This document shows, piece by piece, positions 48,461-63,800 of a DNA stretch of 64,000 nt. Made by a program: the position numbers and the translations under genes. Source of the DNA: Aurelia coerulea (Eukaryota; Cnidaria; Scyphozoa; Semaeostomeae; Ulmaridae); assembly GCA_039566865.1 (NCBI GenBank), contig CM076962.1:9356743-9420742 (forward strand). Direction: 5' to 3'. Position 1 is the first letter of the stretch, and each line of letters starts with the position of its first letter. The notes under the pieces are model-generated. The model was not told where the DNA came from. It saw nothing but the letters and a program-made list of their open reading frames with translations, and ran no database searches.

Positions 48461-50936
48461 GGAAACATTACTATAGACATTAGCTTTTTCTTTAGTCTTA
48501 TTTTAGCTTTAATGCATAAACAAACGTCAATTAATTAAATGTTTATTTTCTCAAAGAAAACAAAATATAAACACAAAAATAGGGATTAATGTACTTTAGT
48601 AGCTACAATTTATATTATAAACAGTATTGCATTCATCGTTCTTTAGAACTTTAGTTCTGCCAACAATTACTTCTTACAATAGACAATAGCTTTTTCTTTA
48701 GTCTCATTTTATCTTTACTGCATAAACAAACCTCAATTAATTAAATGTTTATTTTCTCAATTAAAACCAAAAATAAACGAATAGTGGGGATTAACGTACT
48801 TTACTAGCTACAATTCATATTATAAACAGTATTGCACTCATCGTTCTTTAAAACTTTAGTTTAGCCAGTTACTTCGTTTATAGCACTATATTAGTGCTGC
48901 AAAAACCATTTTTGGAATCATTACTATAGACATTAGTTTTTTCTTTAGTCTTATTTTAGTTTTAATGCATAAACAAACCTCGATTAACTAATGTTTATTT
49001 TCTCAAAGAAAATAAAATATAAACACAAAAAGTGTTGATTAACGTACTTTAGTAGCTTCAATTTATAATTTAAAGAGTATAGCATTCGTTGTTCTTTAAA
49101 ACTTTAGTTTTGCCAGTAACTTCTCTTATAGCACTATATTAGTGCTGCAACAACCATTTTTGGAAACATTACTATAGACATTAGTTTTTTCAATAGTCTT
49201 ATTTTAGCTTTACTGAATAAACAAACATAGATTAATTAAATGTTTATTTTCTCAAAGAAAACAAAATATAAACACAAAAAATAGGGCTTAACGTACTTTA
49301 GTAGCTACAATTTATATTATAAACAGTATTGCATTCATCGTTCTTTAAAACTTTAGTTCTGCCAATTACTTCTTACAATAGACATTAGTTTTTTCTGTAG
49401 TCTCATTTTATCTTTACTGCAGAAACAAACATCGATTATTCAAATGTTTATTTTCTCAAAGAAAACAAAATATCAACACAAAAGTTGTCGATTAGCGTAC
49501 TTTAGTACATACAATTTATATTATAAAGAATATTGCACTCATCGTTCTTTAAAACCTTAGATTAGCCAGTTACTTAATTTATAGCACTATGTTAATGCTG
49601 CAACAACCATCTTTGGAAACATTACTATAGAAACTAGTTTTTTCAATAGTCTTATTTTAGCTTTACTGACTGAATAAACAAACATAGTTCAATTAAATAA
49701 TTATTTTTTCAAAGAAAACAAAATATAAACACAAAAAATAGGGATTAACGTACTTTAGTAGCTACAATTTATATTATAAACAGTATTGCATTCATCGTTC
49801 TTTAAAACTTTAGATTAGCCAGTTACTTCATTTATAGCACTATGTTAATGCTGCAACAACCATCTTTGGAAACATTACTATAGAAACTAGTTTTTTCAAT
49901 AGTCTTATTTTAGCTTTACTGACTGAATAAACAAACATAGTTCAATTAAATAATTATTTTCTCAAAGAAAACAAAATATAAACACAAAAAGTGTCAATTA
50001 GCGAACTTTAGTACATACAATTTATATTATAAAGAATATTGCACTCATCGTTCTTTAAAACTTTAGATTAGCCAGTTACTTCGTTTATAGCACTATATTA
50101 GTGCTGCAACAGCCATCTTTGGAAACATTACTATAGAAATTAGTTTTTTCTTTAGTCTCATTTTGGCTTTATTGCATAAACAAACATCGATTAATTAAAT
50201 GTTTATTTTCTCAAAGAAAACAAAATATCAACACAAAAGTTGTCGATTAGCGTACTTTAGTACATACAATTTATATTATAAAGAATATTGCACTCATCGT
50301 TCTTTAAAACCTTAGATTAGCCAGTTACTTCATTTATAGCACTATGTTAATGCTGCAACAACCATCTTTGGAAACATTACTATAGAAACTAGTTTTTTCA
50401 ATAGTCTTATTTTAGCTTTACTGAATAAACAAACATAGTTCAATTAAATAATTATTTTCTCAAAGAAAACAAAATATAAACACAAAAAGTGTTGATTAAT
50501 GTACTTTAGTAGCTTCAATTTATAATTTAAAGAGTATAGCATTCATCGTTCTTTAAAATTTAGTTTTGCCAGTAACTTCTCTTATAGCACTATATTAGTG
50601 CTGCAACAACTATTTTTAGAAACATTACTATTGACATTAGCTTGTTCTTTAGTCTTATTTTAGCTTTAATGTATAAACAAACCTCAATTAATTAAATGTT
50701 TATTTTCTCAATTGAAACAAAATATAAACGCAAAAAGTGTCAATTAACGTACTTTAGTAGCATTAATTTATATTTTAAAGAGTATAGCATTCGTCGTTCT
50801 TTAAAACTTTAGTTTTGCCAGTAACTTCTCTTATTGCACTATATTAGTGCTGCAACAAATATTTTTGGAAACATAACTATAGACATTAGCTTTTTCTTTA
50901 GTCTAATTTTAGCTTTACTGAATAAACAAACATAGA

Positions 50937-53330
50937 TTAATTAAATGTTTATTTTCTCAAAGAAAACAAAATATAAACACAAAAAGTGTCAATTAACGCA
51001 CTTTAGTAGCATTAATTTATATTTTAAAGAGTATAGCATTCGTCGTTCTTTAAAACTTTAGTTTTGCCAGTAACTTCTCTTATTGCACTATATTAGTGCT
51101 GCAACAAATATTTTTGGAAACATAACTATAGACATTAGCTTTTTCTTTAGTCTTATTTTAGCTTTAATGCATAAACAAACCTCAATTAATTAAATGTTTA
51201 TTTTCTCAATTAAAACAAAAAATAAACGAAAAGTGGGGATTAACGTACTTTACTAGCTACAATTTATATTATAAGCAGTATTGCACTCATCGTTCTTTAA
51301 AACTTTAGTTTAGCCAGTTACTTCATTTAAAGCACTATATTAGTGCTGCAAAAACCATTTTTGGAATCATTACTATAGACATTAGTTTTTTCTTTAGTCT
51401 TATTTTAGTTTTAATGCATAAACAAACCTCGATTAACTAATGTTTATTTTCTCAAAGAAAATAAAATATAAACACAAAAGTGTTGATTAACGTACTTTAG
51501 TAGCTTCAACTTATATTTTAAAGAGTATAGCATTCGTCGTTCTTTAAAACTTTAGTTTTGCCAGTAACTTCTCTTATAGCACTATATTAGTGCTGCAACA
51601 ACCATTTTTGGAAACATTACTATAGACATTAGTTTTTTCAATAGTCTTATTTTAGCTTTACTGAATAAACAAACATAGATTAATTAAATGTTTATTTTCT
51701 CAAAGAAAACAAAATATAAGCACAACAAATAGGGCTTAACGTACTTTAGTAGCTACAATTTATATTATAAACAGTATTGCATTCATCGTTCTTTAAAACT
51801 TTAGTTCTGCCAAATACTTCTTACAATAGACATTAGTTTTTTCTTTAGTCTCATTTTGGCTTTATTGCATAAACAAACATCGATTAATTAAATGTTTATT
51901 TTCTCAAAGAAAACAAAATATCAACACAAAAGTTGTCGATTAGCGTACTTTAGTACATACAATTTATATTATAAAGAATTTTGCACTCATCGTTCTTTAA
52001 AACCTTAGATTAGCCAGTTACTTCATTTATAGCACTATGTTAATGCTGCAACAACCATCTTTGGAAACATTGCTATAGAAACTAGTTTTTTCAATAGTCT
52101 TATTCTAGCTTTACTGACTGAATAAACAAACATAGTTCAATTAAATAATTATTTTCTCAAAGAAAACAAAACATAAACACAAAAAGTGTCAATTAGCGTA
52201 CTTTAGTACATACAATTTATATTATAAAGAATATTGCACTCATCGTTCTTTAAAACTTTAGATTAGCCAGTTACTTCGTTTATAGCACTATATTAGTGCT
52301 GCAACAACCATCTTTGGAAACATTACTATAGAAATTAGTTTTTTCTTTAGTCTCATTTTGGCTTTATTGCATAAACAAACATCGATTAATTAAATGTTTA
52401 TTTTCTCAAAGAAAACAAAATATCAACACAAAAGTTGTCGATTAGCGTACTTTAGTACATACAATTTATATTATAAAGAATATTGCACTCATCGTTCTTT
52501 AAAACCTTAGATTAGCCAGTTACTTCATTTATAGCACTATGTTAATGCTGCAACAACCATCTTTGGAAACATTACTATAGAAACTAGTTTTTTCAATAGT
52601 CTTATTTTAGCTTTACTGAATAAACAAATCAATTAAATAATTATTAATTAATTATTATAGTTCAATTAAATAATTATTTTCTCAAAGAAAACAAAATATA
52701 AACACAAAAAGTGTCAATTAACGTACTTTAGTAGCATTAATTTATATTTTAAAGAGTATAGCATTCATCGTTCTTTAAAATTTAGTTTTGCCAGTAACTC
52801 CTCTTATAGCACTATATTAGTGCTGCAACAACTATTTTTAGAAACATTACTATAAACATTAGCTTTTTCTTCAGTCTTATTTTAGCTTTAATGTATAAAC
52901 AAACCTCAATTAATTACATGTTTATTTTCTCAATTGAAACAAAATATAAACACAAAAAGTGTCAATTAACGTACTTTAGTAGCATTAATTTATATTTTAA
53001 AGAGTATAGCATTCGTCGTTCTTTAAAACTTTAGTTTTGCCAGTAACTTCTCTTATTGCACTATATTAGTGCTGCAACAAATATTTTTGGAAACATAACT
53101 ATAGACATTAGCTTTTTCTTTAGTCTTATTTTAGCTTTAATGCATAAACAAACCTCAATTAATTAAATGTTTATTTTCTCAATTAAAACAAAAAATAAAC
53201 GAATAGTGGGGATTAACGTACTTTACTAGCTACAATTTATATTATAAACAGTATTGCACTCATCGTTCTTTAAAACTTTAGTTTAGCCAGTTACTTTATT
53301 TAAAGCACTATATTAGTGCTGCAAAAACCA
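50937..53330. repeat. Segment duplicated (copy 2), minus one monomer
   Basis: At about 51845 the sequence passes directly from the short-class monomer's TTTAGTCTCATTTT into GGCTTTATTGCAT, skipping about 249 bp that copy 1 has between its two TCTCATTTT sites (about 46757 and 47000). It also has a 26-bp local insertion near 52630. Confidence 0.75.
52620..52670. repeat. 26-bp AT foldback-like insertion in a monomer
   Basis: Where sister monomers read AATAAACAAACATAGTTC, this one inserts a duplicated TCAATTAAATAATTATT followed by AATTAATTATTATAG, a locally inverted copy. It looks like a small template-switch event. Confidence 0.6.
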
Positions 53331-56300
53331 TTTTTGGAAACATTACTACAGACATTTGCTTTTTCTTTAGTCTTATTTTAGCTTTAATGCATAAACAATC
53401 CCCAATTAATTAAATGTTTATTTTCTCAAAGAAAACAAAATATAAACACAACAAATAGGGCTTAACGTACTTTAGTAGCTACAATTTATATTATAAACAG
53501 TATTGCATTCATCGTTCTTTAGAACTTTAGTTCTGCCAATTACTTCTTACAATAGACAATAGCTTTTTCTTTAGTCTCATTTTATCTTTACTGCAGAAAC
53601 AAACCTCAATTAATTATATGTTTATTTTCTCAATTAAAACCAAAAATAAACGAATAGTGGGGATTAACGTACTTTACTAGCTACAATTTATATTATAAAC
53701 AGTATTGCACTCATCGTTCTTTAAAACTCTAGTTTAGCCAGTTACTTCATTTAAAGCACTATATTAGTGCTGCAAAAACCATTTTTGGAATCATTACTAT
53801 AGACATTAGCTTTTTCTTTAGTCTTATTTTAGCTTTACTGCAAAAATAAACATCGATAAATTAAATGTTTATTTTCTCAAAGAAAACAAAATATAAACAA
53901 AAAGTGGGGATTAACGTACTTTACTAGCTACAATTTATATTATAAACAGTATTGCACTTATCGATCTTTAAAACTTTAGTTCTACCAGTAACTTCATTTA
54001 AAGCACTATATTAGTGCTGCTGCAACAATTCTTGGAAACATTACTATAGACATTAGCTTTTTCTTTCGTCTAATTTTAGCTTTACTGAATAAACAAACAT
54101 AGATTAATTAAATGTTTATTTTCTCAAAGAAAACAAAATATAAACACAAAAAGTGTCAATTAACGTACTTTAGTAGCATTACTTTATATTTTAAAGAGTA
54201 TAGCATTCGTCGTTCTTTAAAACTTTAGTTTTGCCAGTAACTTCTCTTATTGCACTATATTAGTGCTGCAACAAATATTTTTGGAAACATAACTATAGAC
54301 ATTAGCTTTTTCTTTAGTCTTATTTTAGCTTTAATGCATAAATAAACCTCAATTAATTAAATGTTTATTTTCTAAATTAAAACAAAAAATAAACGAATAG
54401 TTGGGATTAACGTACTTTACTAGCTACAATTTATATTATAAACAGTATTGCACTCATCGTTCTTTAAAACTTTAGTTTAGCCAGTTACTTCATTTAAAGC
54501 ACTATCTTAGTGCTGCAAAAACCATTTTTTGGAAACATTACTATAGACATTAGCTTTTTCTTTCGTCTAATTTTAGCTTTACTGAATAAACAAACATAGA
54601 TTAATTAAATGTTTATTTTCTCAAAGAAAACAAAATATAAACACAAAAAGTGTCAATTAACGTACTTTAGTAGCATTACTTTATATTTTAAAGAGTATAG
54701 CATTCGTCGTTCTTTAAAACTTTAGTTTTGCCAGTAACTTCTCTTATAGCACTATATTAGTGCTGCAACAACCATTTTTGGAAACATTACTATAGACATT
54801 AGTTTTTTCAATAGTCTTATTTTAGCTTTACTGAATAAACAAACATAGATTAATTAAATGTTTCTTTTCTCAAAGAAAACAAAATATAAACATAACAAAT
54901 AGAGCTTAACGTACTTTAGTAGCATTAATTTATATTATAAACAGTATTGCATTCATCGTTCTTTAAAACTTTAGTTCTGCCAATTACTTCTTACAATAGA
55001 CAATAGCTTTTTCTTTAGTCTCATTTTATCTTTACTGCAGAAACAAACATCGATTATTCAAATGTTTATTTTCTCAAAGAAAACAAAATATCAACACAAA
55101 AGTTGTCGATTAGCGTACTTTAGTACATACAATTTATATTATAAGGAATATTGCACTCATCGTTCTTTAAAACTTTAGATTAGCCAGTTACTTCGTTTAT
55201 AGCACTATATTAGTGCTGCAACAGCCATCTTTGGAAACATTATTATAGAAATTAGTTTTTTCTTTAGTCTCATTATGGCTTTATTGCATAAACAAACATC
55301 GATTAATTAAATGTTTATTTTCTCAAAGAAAACAAAATATCAACAAAAAAGTTGTCGATTAGCGTACTTTAGTACATACAATTTATATTATAAAGAATTT
55401 TGCACTCATCGTTCTTTAAAACCTTAGATTAGCCAGTTACTTCATTTATAGCACTATGTTAATGCTGCAACAACCATCTTTGGAAACATTACTATAGAAA
55501 CTAGTTTTTTCAATAGTCTTATTTTAGCTTTACTGACTGAATAAACAAACATAGTTCAATTAAATAATTATTTTCTCAAAGAAAACAAAACATAAACACA
55601 AAAAGTGTCAATTAGCGTACTTTAGTACATACAATTTATATTATAAAGAATATTGCACTCTTCGTTCTTTAAAACTTTAGATTAGCCAGTTACTTCGTTT
55701 ATAGCAATATATTAGTGCTGCAACAGCCATCTTTGGAAACATTACTATAGAAATTAGTTTTTTCTTTAGTCTCATTTTGGCTTTATTGCATAAACAAACA
55801 TCGATTAATTAAATGTTTATTTTCTCAAAGAAAACAAAATATTAACACAAAAAGTGTCAATTAGCGTACTTTAGTACATACAATTTATATTATAAAGAAT
55901 ATTGCGCTCATCGTTCTTTAAAACTTTAGTTTAGCCAGTTACTTCATTTATAGCACTATATTAGTGCTGCAACAACCATCTTTGGAAACATTACTATAGA
56001 AATTAGTTTTTTCTTTAGTCTCATTTTGGCTTTATTGCATAAACAAACATCGATTAATTAAATGTTTATTTTCTCAAAGAAAACAAAATATCAACACAAA
56101 AGTTGTCGATTAGCGTACTTTAGTACATACAATTTATATTATAAAGAATATTGCACTCATCGTTCTTTAAAACTTTAGTTTAGCCAGTTACTTCATTTAT
56201 AGCACTATATTAGTGCTGCAACAACCATTTTTGGAATCATTACTATAGACATTAGCTTTTTCTTTAGTCTTATTTTAGCTTTACTGCAAAAATAAACATC

Positions 56301-56619
56301 GATAAATTAAATGTTTATTTTCTCAAAGAAAACAAAATATAAACAAAAAGTGGGGATTAACGTACTTTACTAGCTACAATTTATATTATAAACAGTATTG
56401 CACTTATCGTTCTTTAAAACTTTAGTTCTACCAGCAACTTCATTTATAGCACTATATTAGTGCTGCTGCAACAATTCTTGGAAACATTACTACAGATATT
56501 TGCTTTTTCTTTAGTCTTATTTTAGCTTTAATGCATAAACAATCCCCAATTAATTAATTGTTTACTTTCTCGATTAAAACCAAATATAAACACGTAAAGT
56601 GTGGATTAACGTACTTTAC

Positions 56620-57840
56620 TAGCAAAAATTTATATTATAAACAGTATTGCATTCATCGCTCTTTAAAACTTTAGTTCTGCCAGTTAATTCTTACAATAGA
56701 CATTAGTTTTATCTTTAGTCTCATTTTAGCTTTACTGCAGAAACAAACATCGATTATTCAAATGTTAATTTTCTCAAAGAAAACAAAATTTAAACACAAC
56801 ATATGTGGCGTAACGTACTTTAGTAGCTACAATTTATATCATAAACAGTATTGCACTCATCGTTCATTAAAACTTTAGTTCTGCCAGTAACTTGATTCAT
56901 AGCACTATATTAGTGCTGCTGCAACAATTCTTGGAAACATTACTACAGACATTTGCTTTTTCTTTAGTCTTATTTTAGCTTTAATGCATAAACAATCCCC
57001 AATTAATTAATTGTTTACTTTCTCGATTAAAACCAAATATAAACACGTAAAGTGTGGATTAACGTACTTTACTAGCTAAAATTTATATTATAAACAGTAT
57101 TGCATTCATCGTTCTTTAAAACTTTAGTTCTGCCAGTTAATTCTTACAATAGACATTAGTTTTTTCTTTAGTTTCATTTTAGCTTTACTGCAGAAACAAA
57201 CATCGATTATTCAAATGTTAATTTTCTCAAAGAAAACAAAATTTAAACACAACATATGTGGCGTAACGTACTTTAGTAGCTACAATTTATATCATAAACA
57301 GTATTGCACTCATCGTTCATTAAAACTTTAGTTCTGCCAGTTACTTCATTTATAGCACTATATTAGTGCTGCAACAACCAATTTTGGAAACATTACTATA
57401 GACATTAGCTTTTTCTTTCGTCTAATTTTAGCTTTACTGAATAAACAAACATAGATTAATTAAATGTTTATTTTCTCAAAGAAAACAAAATATAAACACA
57501 AAAAGTATCGATTAACGTACTTTAGTAGCAAAAATTTATATTATAAACAGTATTGCATTCATCGCTCTTTAAAACTTTAGTTCTGCCAGTTAATTCTTAC
57601 AATAGACATTAGTTTTTTCTTTAGTCTCATTTTAGCTTTACTGCAGAAACAAACATCGATTATTCAAATGTTAATTTTCTCAAAGAAAACAAAATTTAAA
57701 CACAACATATGTGGCGTAACGTACTTTAGTAGCTACAATTTATATCATAAACAGTATTGCACTCATCGTTCATTAAAACTTTAGTTCTGCCAGTTACTTC
57801 ATTTATAGCACTATATTAGTGCTGCAACAACCAATTTTGG
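56620..57840. repeat. Local segment repeated at +906 bp
   Basis: ATTCATCGCTCTTTAAAAC with GCCAGTTAATTCTTACAAT occurs at 56651 and again at 57557, each followed by a monomer with ATATGTGGCGTAACG and TATATCATAAACAG. The 906-bp spacing is about four monomers, one of them short. Confidence 0.65.
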
Positions 57841-60800
57841 AAACATAACTATAGACATTAGCTTTTTCTTTAGTCTTATTTTAGCTTTAATGCATAAACA
57901 AACCTCAATTAATTAAATGTTTATTTTCTCAATTAAAACAAAAAATAAACGAATAGTGGGGATTAACGTACTTTACTAGCTACAATTTATATTATAAACA
58001 GTATTGCACTCATCGTTCTTTAAAACTTTAGTTTAGCCAGTTACTTCGTTTATAGCACTATATTAGTGCTGCAAAAACCATTTTTGGAATCATTACTATA
58101 GACATTAGTTTTTTCTTTAGTCTTATTTTAGTTTTAATGCATAAACAAACCTCGATTAACTAATGTTTATTTTCTCAAAGAAAATAAAATATAAACACAA
58201 AAAGTTTTGATTAACGTACTTCAATTTATAATTTAAAGAGTATAGCATTCGTTTTTCTTTAAAACTTTAGTTTTGCCAGTAACTTCTCTTATAGCACTAT
58301 ATTAGTGCTGCAACAACCATTTTTGGAAACATTACTATAGACATTAGTTTTTTCAATAGTCTTATTTTAGCTTTACTGAATAAACAAACATAGATTAATT
58401 AAATGTTTATTTTCTCAAAGAAAACAAAATATAAACACAAAAAATAGGGCTTAACGTACTTTAGTAGCTACAATTTATATTATAAACAGTATTGCATTCA
58501 TCGTTCTTTAAAACTTTAGTTCTGCCAATTACTTTTTACAATAGACATTAGTTTTTTCTTTAGTTTCATTTTATCTTTACTGCAGAAACAAACATCGATT
58601 ATTCAAATGTTTATTTTCTCAAAGAAAACAAAATATCAACACAAAAGTTGTCGATTAGCGTACTTTAGTACATACAATTTATATTATAAAGAATATTGCA
58701 CTCATCGTTCTTTAAAACCTTAGATTAGCCAGTTACTTCATTTATAGCACTATGTTAATGCTGCAACAACCATCTTTGGAAACATTACTATAGAAACTAG
58801 TTTTTTCAATAGTCTTATTTTAGCTTTACTGACTGAATAAACAAACATAGTTCAATTAAATAATTATTTTCTCAAAGAAAACAAAATATAAACACAAAAA
58901 GTGTCAATTAGCGAACTTTAGTACATAAAATTTATATTATAAAGAATATTGCACTCATCGTTCTTTAAAACTTTAGATTAGCCAGTTACTTCATTTATAG
59001 CACTATGTTAATGCTGCAACAACCATCTTTGGAAACATTACTATAGAAACTAGTTTTTTCAATAGTCTTATTTTAGCTTTACTGACTGAATAAACAAACA
59101 TAGTTCAATTAAATAATTATTTTCTCAAAGAAAACAAAATATAAACACAAAAAGTGTCAATTAGCGTACTTTAGTACATACAATTTATATTATAAAGAAT
59201 ATTGCACTCATCGTTCTTTAAAACTTTAGATTAGCCAGTTACTTCGTTTATAGCACTGTATTAGTGCTGCAACAGCCATCTTTGGAAACATTACTATAGA
59301 AATTAGTTTTTTCTTTAGTCTCATTTTGGCTTTATTGCATAAACAAACATCGATTAATTAAATGTTTATTTTCTCAAAGAAAACAAAATATCAACACAAA
59401 AGTTGTCGATTAGCGTACTTTAGTACATACAATTTATATTATAAAGAATATTGCACTCATCGTTCTTTAAAACCTTAGATTAGCCAGTTACTTCATTTAT
59501 AGCACTATGTTAATGCTGCAACAACCATCCTTGGAAACATTACTATAGAAACTAGTTTTTTCAATAGTCTTATTTTAGCTTTACTGAATAAACAAACATA
59601 GTTCAATTAAATAATTATTTTCTCAAAGAAAACAAAATATAAACACAAAAAGTGTCAATTAACGTACTTTGGTAGCATTAATTTATATTTTAAAGAGTAT
59701 AGCATTCGTCGTTCTTTAAAATTTAGTTTCGCCAGTAACTTCTCTTATAGCACTATATTAGTGCTGCAACAACTATTTTTAGAAACATTACTATTGACAT
59801 TAGCTTGTTCTTTAGTCTTATTTTAGTTTTAATGCATAAACAAACCTCGATTAACTAATGATTATTTTCTCAATTAAAACAAAAAATAAGCGAATAGTGG
59901 GGATTAACGTACTTTACTAGCTACAATTCATATTATAAACAGTATTGCACTCATCGTTCTTTAAAACTTTAGTTTAGCCAGTTACTTCATTTAAAGCACT
60001 ATATTAGTGCTGCAACAACCATTTTTGGAATCATTACTATAGACATTAGCTTTTTCTTTAGTCTTATTTTAGCTTTACTGCAAAAATAAACATCGATAAA
60101 TTAAATGTTTATTTTCTCAAAGAAAACAAAATATAAACAAAAAGTGGGGATTAACGTACTTTACTAGCTACAATTTATATTATAAACAGTATTGCACTTA
60201 TCGTTCTTTAAAACTTTAGTTCTACCAGCAACTTCATTTATAGCACTATATTAGTGCTGCTGCAACAATTCTTGGAAACATTACTACAGACATTTGCTTT
60301 TTCTTTAGTCTTATTTTAGCTTTAATGCATAAACAATCCCCAATTAATTAATTGTTTACTTTCTCGATTAAAACCAAATATAAACACGTAAAGTGTGGAT
60401 TAACGTACTTTACTAGCTAAAATTTATATTATAAACAGTATTGCATTCATCGTTCTTTAAAACTTTAGTTCTGCCAGTTAATTCTTACAATAGACATTAG
60501 TTTTTTCTTTAGTTTCATTTTAGCTTTACTGCAGAAACAAACATCGATTATTCAAATGTTAATTTTCTCAAAGAAAACAAAATTTAAACACAACATATGT
60601 GGCGTAACGTACTTTAGTAGCTACAATTTATATCATAAACAGTATTGCACTCATCGTTCATTAAAACTTTAGTTCTGCCAGTTACTTCATTTATAGCACT
60701 ATATTAGTGCTGCAACAACCAATTTTGGAAACATTACTATAGACATTAGCTTTTTCTTTCGTCTAATTTTAGCTTTACTGAATAAACAAACATAGATTAA

Positions 60801-63800
60801 TTAAATGTTTATTTTCTCAAAGAAAACAAAATATAAACACAAAAAGTGTCAATTAACGTACTTTAGTAGCATTAATTTATATTATAAACAGTATTGCATT
60901 CATCGTTCTTTAAAACTTTAGTTCTGCCAATTACTTCTTACAATAGACATTAGTTTTTTCTTTAGTCTCATTTTATCTTTACTGCAGAAACAAACATCGA
61001 TTATTCAAATGTTAATTTTCTCAAAGAAAACAAAATTTAAACACAACATATGTGAGGTAACGTACTTTAGTAGCTACAATTTATATCATAAACAGTATTG
61101 CACTCATCGTTCTTTAAAACTTTAGATTAGCCAGTTACTTCGTTTATAGCACTATATTAGTGCTGCAACAACCATCTTTGGAAACATTACTATAGAAATT
61201 AGTTTTTTCTTTAGTCTCATTTTGGCTTTATTGCATAAACAAACATCGATTAATTAAATGTTTATTTTCTCAAAGAAAACAAAATATAAACACTAAAAGT
61301 GTCAATTAACGTACTTTGGTAGCATTAATTTATATTTTAAAGAGTTCGTCGCTCGTCATTCGTCGTTCTTTAAAATTTAGTTTTCCCAGTAACTTCTCTT
61401 ATAGCACTATATTAGTGCTGCAACAACTATTTTTAGAAACATTACTATTGACATTAGCTTTTTCTATAGTCTTATTTTAGCTTTATTGTATAAACAAACC
61501 TCAATTAATTAAATGTTTATTTTCTCAATTGAAACAAAATATAAACGCAAAAAGTGTCAATTAACGTACTTTAGTAGCATTAATTTATATTCTAAAGAGT
61601 ATAGCATTCGTCGTTCTTTAAAACTTTAGTTTTGCCAGTAACTTCTCTTATTGCACTATATTAGTGCTGCAACAAATATTTTTGGAAACATTACTATAGA
61701 CATTAGTTTTTTCTTTAGTCTTATTTTAGTTATAATGCATAAACAAACCTCGATTAACTAATGTTTATTTTCTCAAAGAAAATAAAATATAAACACAAAA
61801 AGTGTTGATTAACGTACTTTAGTAGCTTCAATTTATATTTTAAAGAGTATAGCATTCGTCGTTCTTTAAAACTTTAGTTTTGACAGTAACTTCTCTTATA
61901 GCACTATATTAGTGCTGCAACAACTATTTTTAGAAACATTACTATTGACATTAGCTTTTTCTATAGTCTTATTTTAGCTTTAATGTATAAACAAACCTCA
62001 ATTAATTAAATGTTTATTTTCTCAATTGAAACAAAATATAAACGCAAAAAGTGTCAATTAACGTACTTTACTAGCTACAATTTATATTATAAACAGTATT
62101 GCACTCATCGTTCTTTAAAACTTTAGTTTAGCCAGTTATTTCATTTAAAGCACTAAATTAGTGCTGCAAAAACCATTTTTGGAAACATTACTATAGACAT
62201 TAGTTTTTTCAATAGTCTTATTTTAGCTTTACTGAATAAACAAACATAGGTTAATTAAATGTTTTTTTTCTCAAAGAAAACAAAATATAAGCACAACAAA
62301 TAGGGCTTAACGTACTTTAGTAGCTACAATTTATATTATAAACAGTACTGCATTCATCGTTCTTTAAAACTTTAGTTCTGCCAATTACTTCTTACAATAG
62401 ACATTGGTTTTTTCTTTAGTCTCATTTTATCTTTACTGCAGAAACAAACATCGATTATTCAAATTTTTATTTTCTCAAAGAAAACAAAATATCAACACAA
62501 AAGTTGTCGATTAGCGTACTTTAGTACATACAATTTATATTATAAAGAATATTGCACTCATCGTTCTTTAAAACCTTAGATTAGCCAGTTACTTCATTTA
62601 TAGCACTATGTTAATGCTGCAACAACCATCTTTGGAAACATTACTATAGAAACTAGTTTTTTCAATAGTCTTATTTTAGCTTTACTGACTGAATAAACAA
62701 ACATAGTTCAATTAAGTAAATATTTTCTCAAAGAAAACAAAATATAAACACAAAAAGTGTCAATTAGCGAACTTTTGTACATACAATTTATATTATAAAG
62801 AATATTGCACTCATCGTTCTTTAAAACTTTAGATTAGCCAGTTACTTCGTTTATAGCACTATATTAGTGCTGCAACAGCCATCTTTGGAAACATTACTAT
62901 AGAAATTAGTTTTTTCTTTAGTCTCATTTTGGCTTTATTGCATAAACAAACATCGATTAATTAAATGTTTATTTTCTCAAAGAAAACAAAATATCAACAC
63001 AAAAAATGTCGATTAGCGTACTTTAGTACATACAATTTATATTATAAAGACTATTGCACTCATCGTTCTTTAAAACCTTAGATTAGCCAGTTACTTCATT
63101 TATAGCACTATGTTAATGCTGCAACAACCATCTTTGGAAACATTACTATAGAAACTAGTTTTTTCAATAGTCTTATTTTAGCTTTACTGAATAAACAAAC
63201 ATAGTTTAATTAAAAAATTATTTTCTCAAAGAAAACAAAATATAAACACAAAAAGTGTCAATTAACGTACTTTAGTAGCATTAATTTATATTTTAAAGAG
63301 TATAGCATTCGTCGTTCTTTAAAATTTAGTTTTGCCAGTAACTTCTCTTATAGCACTATATTAGTGCTGCAACAACTATTTTTAGAAACATTACTATTGA
63401 CATTAGCTTTTTCTTTAGTCTTATTTTAGCTTTAATGTATAAACAAACCTCAATTAATTAAATGTTTATTTTCTCAATTCAAACAAAATATAAACGCAAA
63501 AAGTGTCAATTAACGTACTTTAGTAGCATTAATTTATATTCTAAAGAGTATAGCATTCGTCGTTCTTTAAAACTTTAGTTTTGCCAGTAACTTCTCTTAT
63601 TGCACTATATTAGTGCTGCAACAAATATTTTTGGAAACATTACTATAGACATTAGTTTTTTCTTTAGTCTTATTTTAGTTATAATGCATAAACAAACCTC
63701 GATTAACTAATGTTTATTTTCTCAAAGAAAATAAAATATAAACACAAAAAGTGTTGATTAACGTACTTTAGTAGCTTCAATTTATATTTTAAAGAGTATA

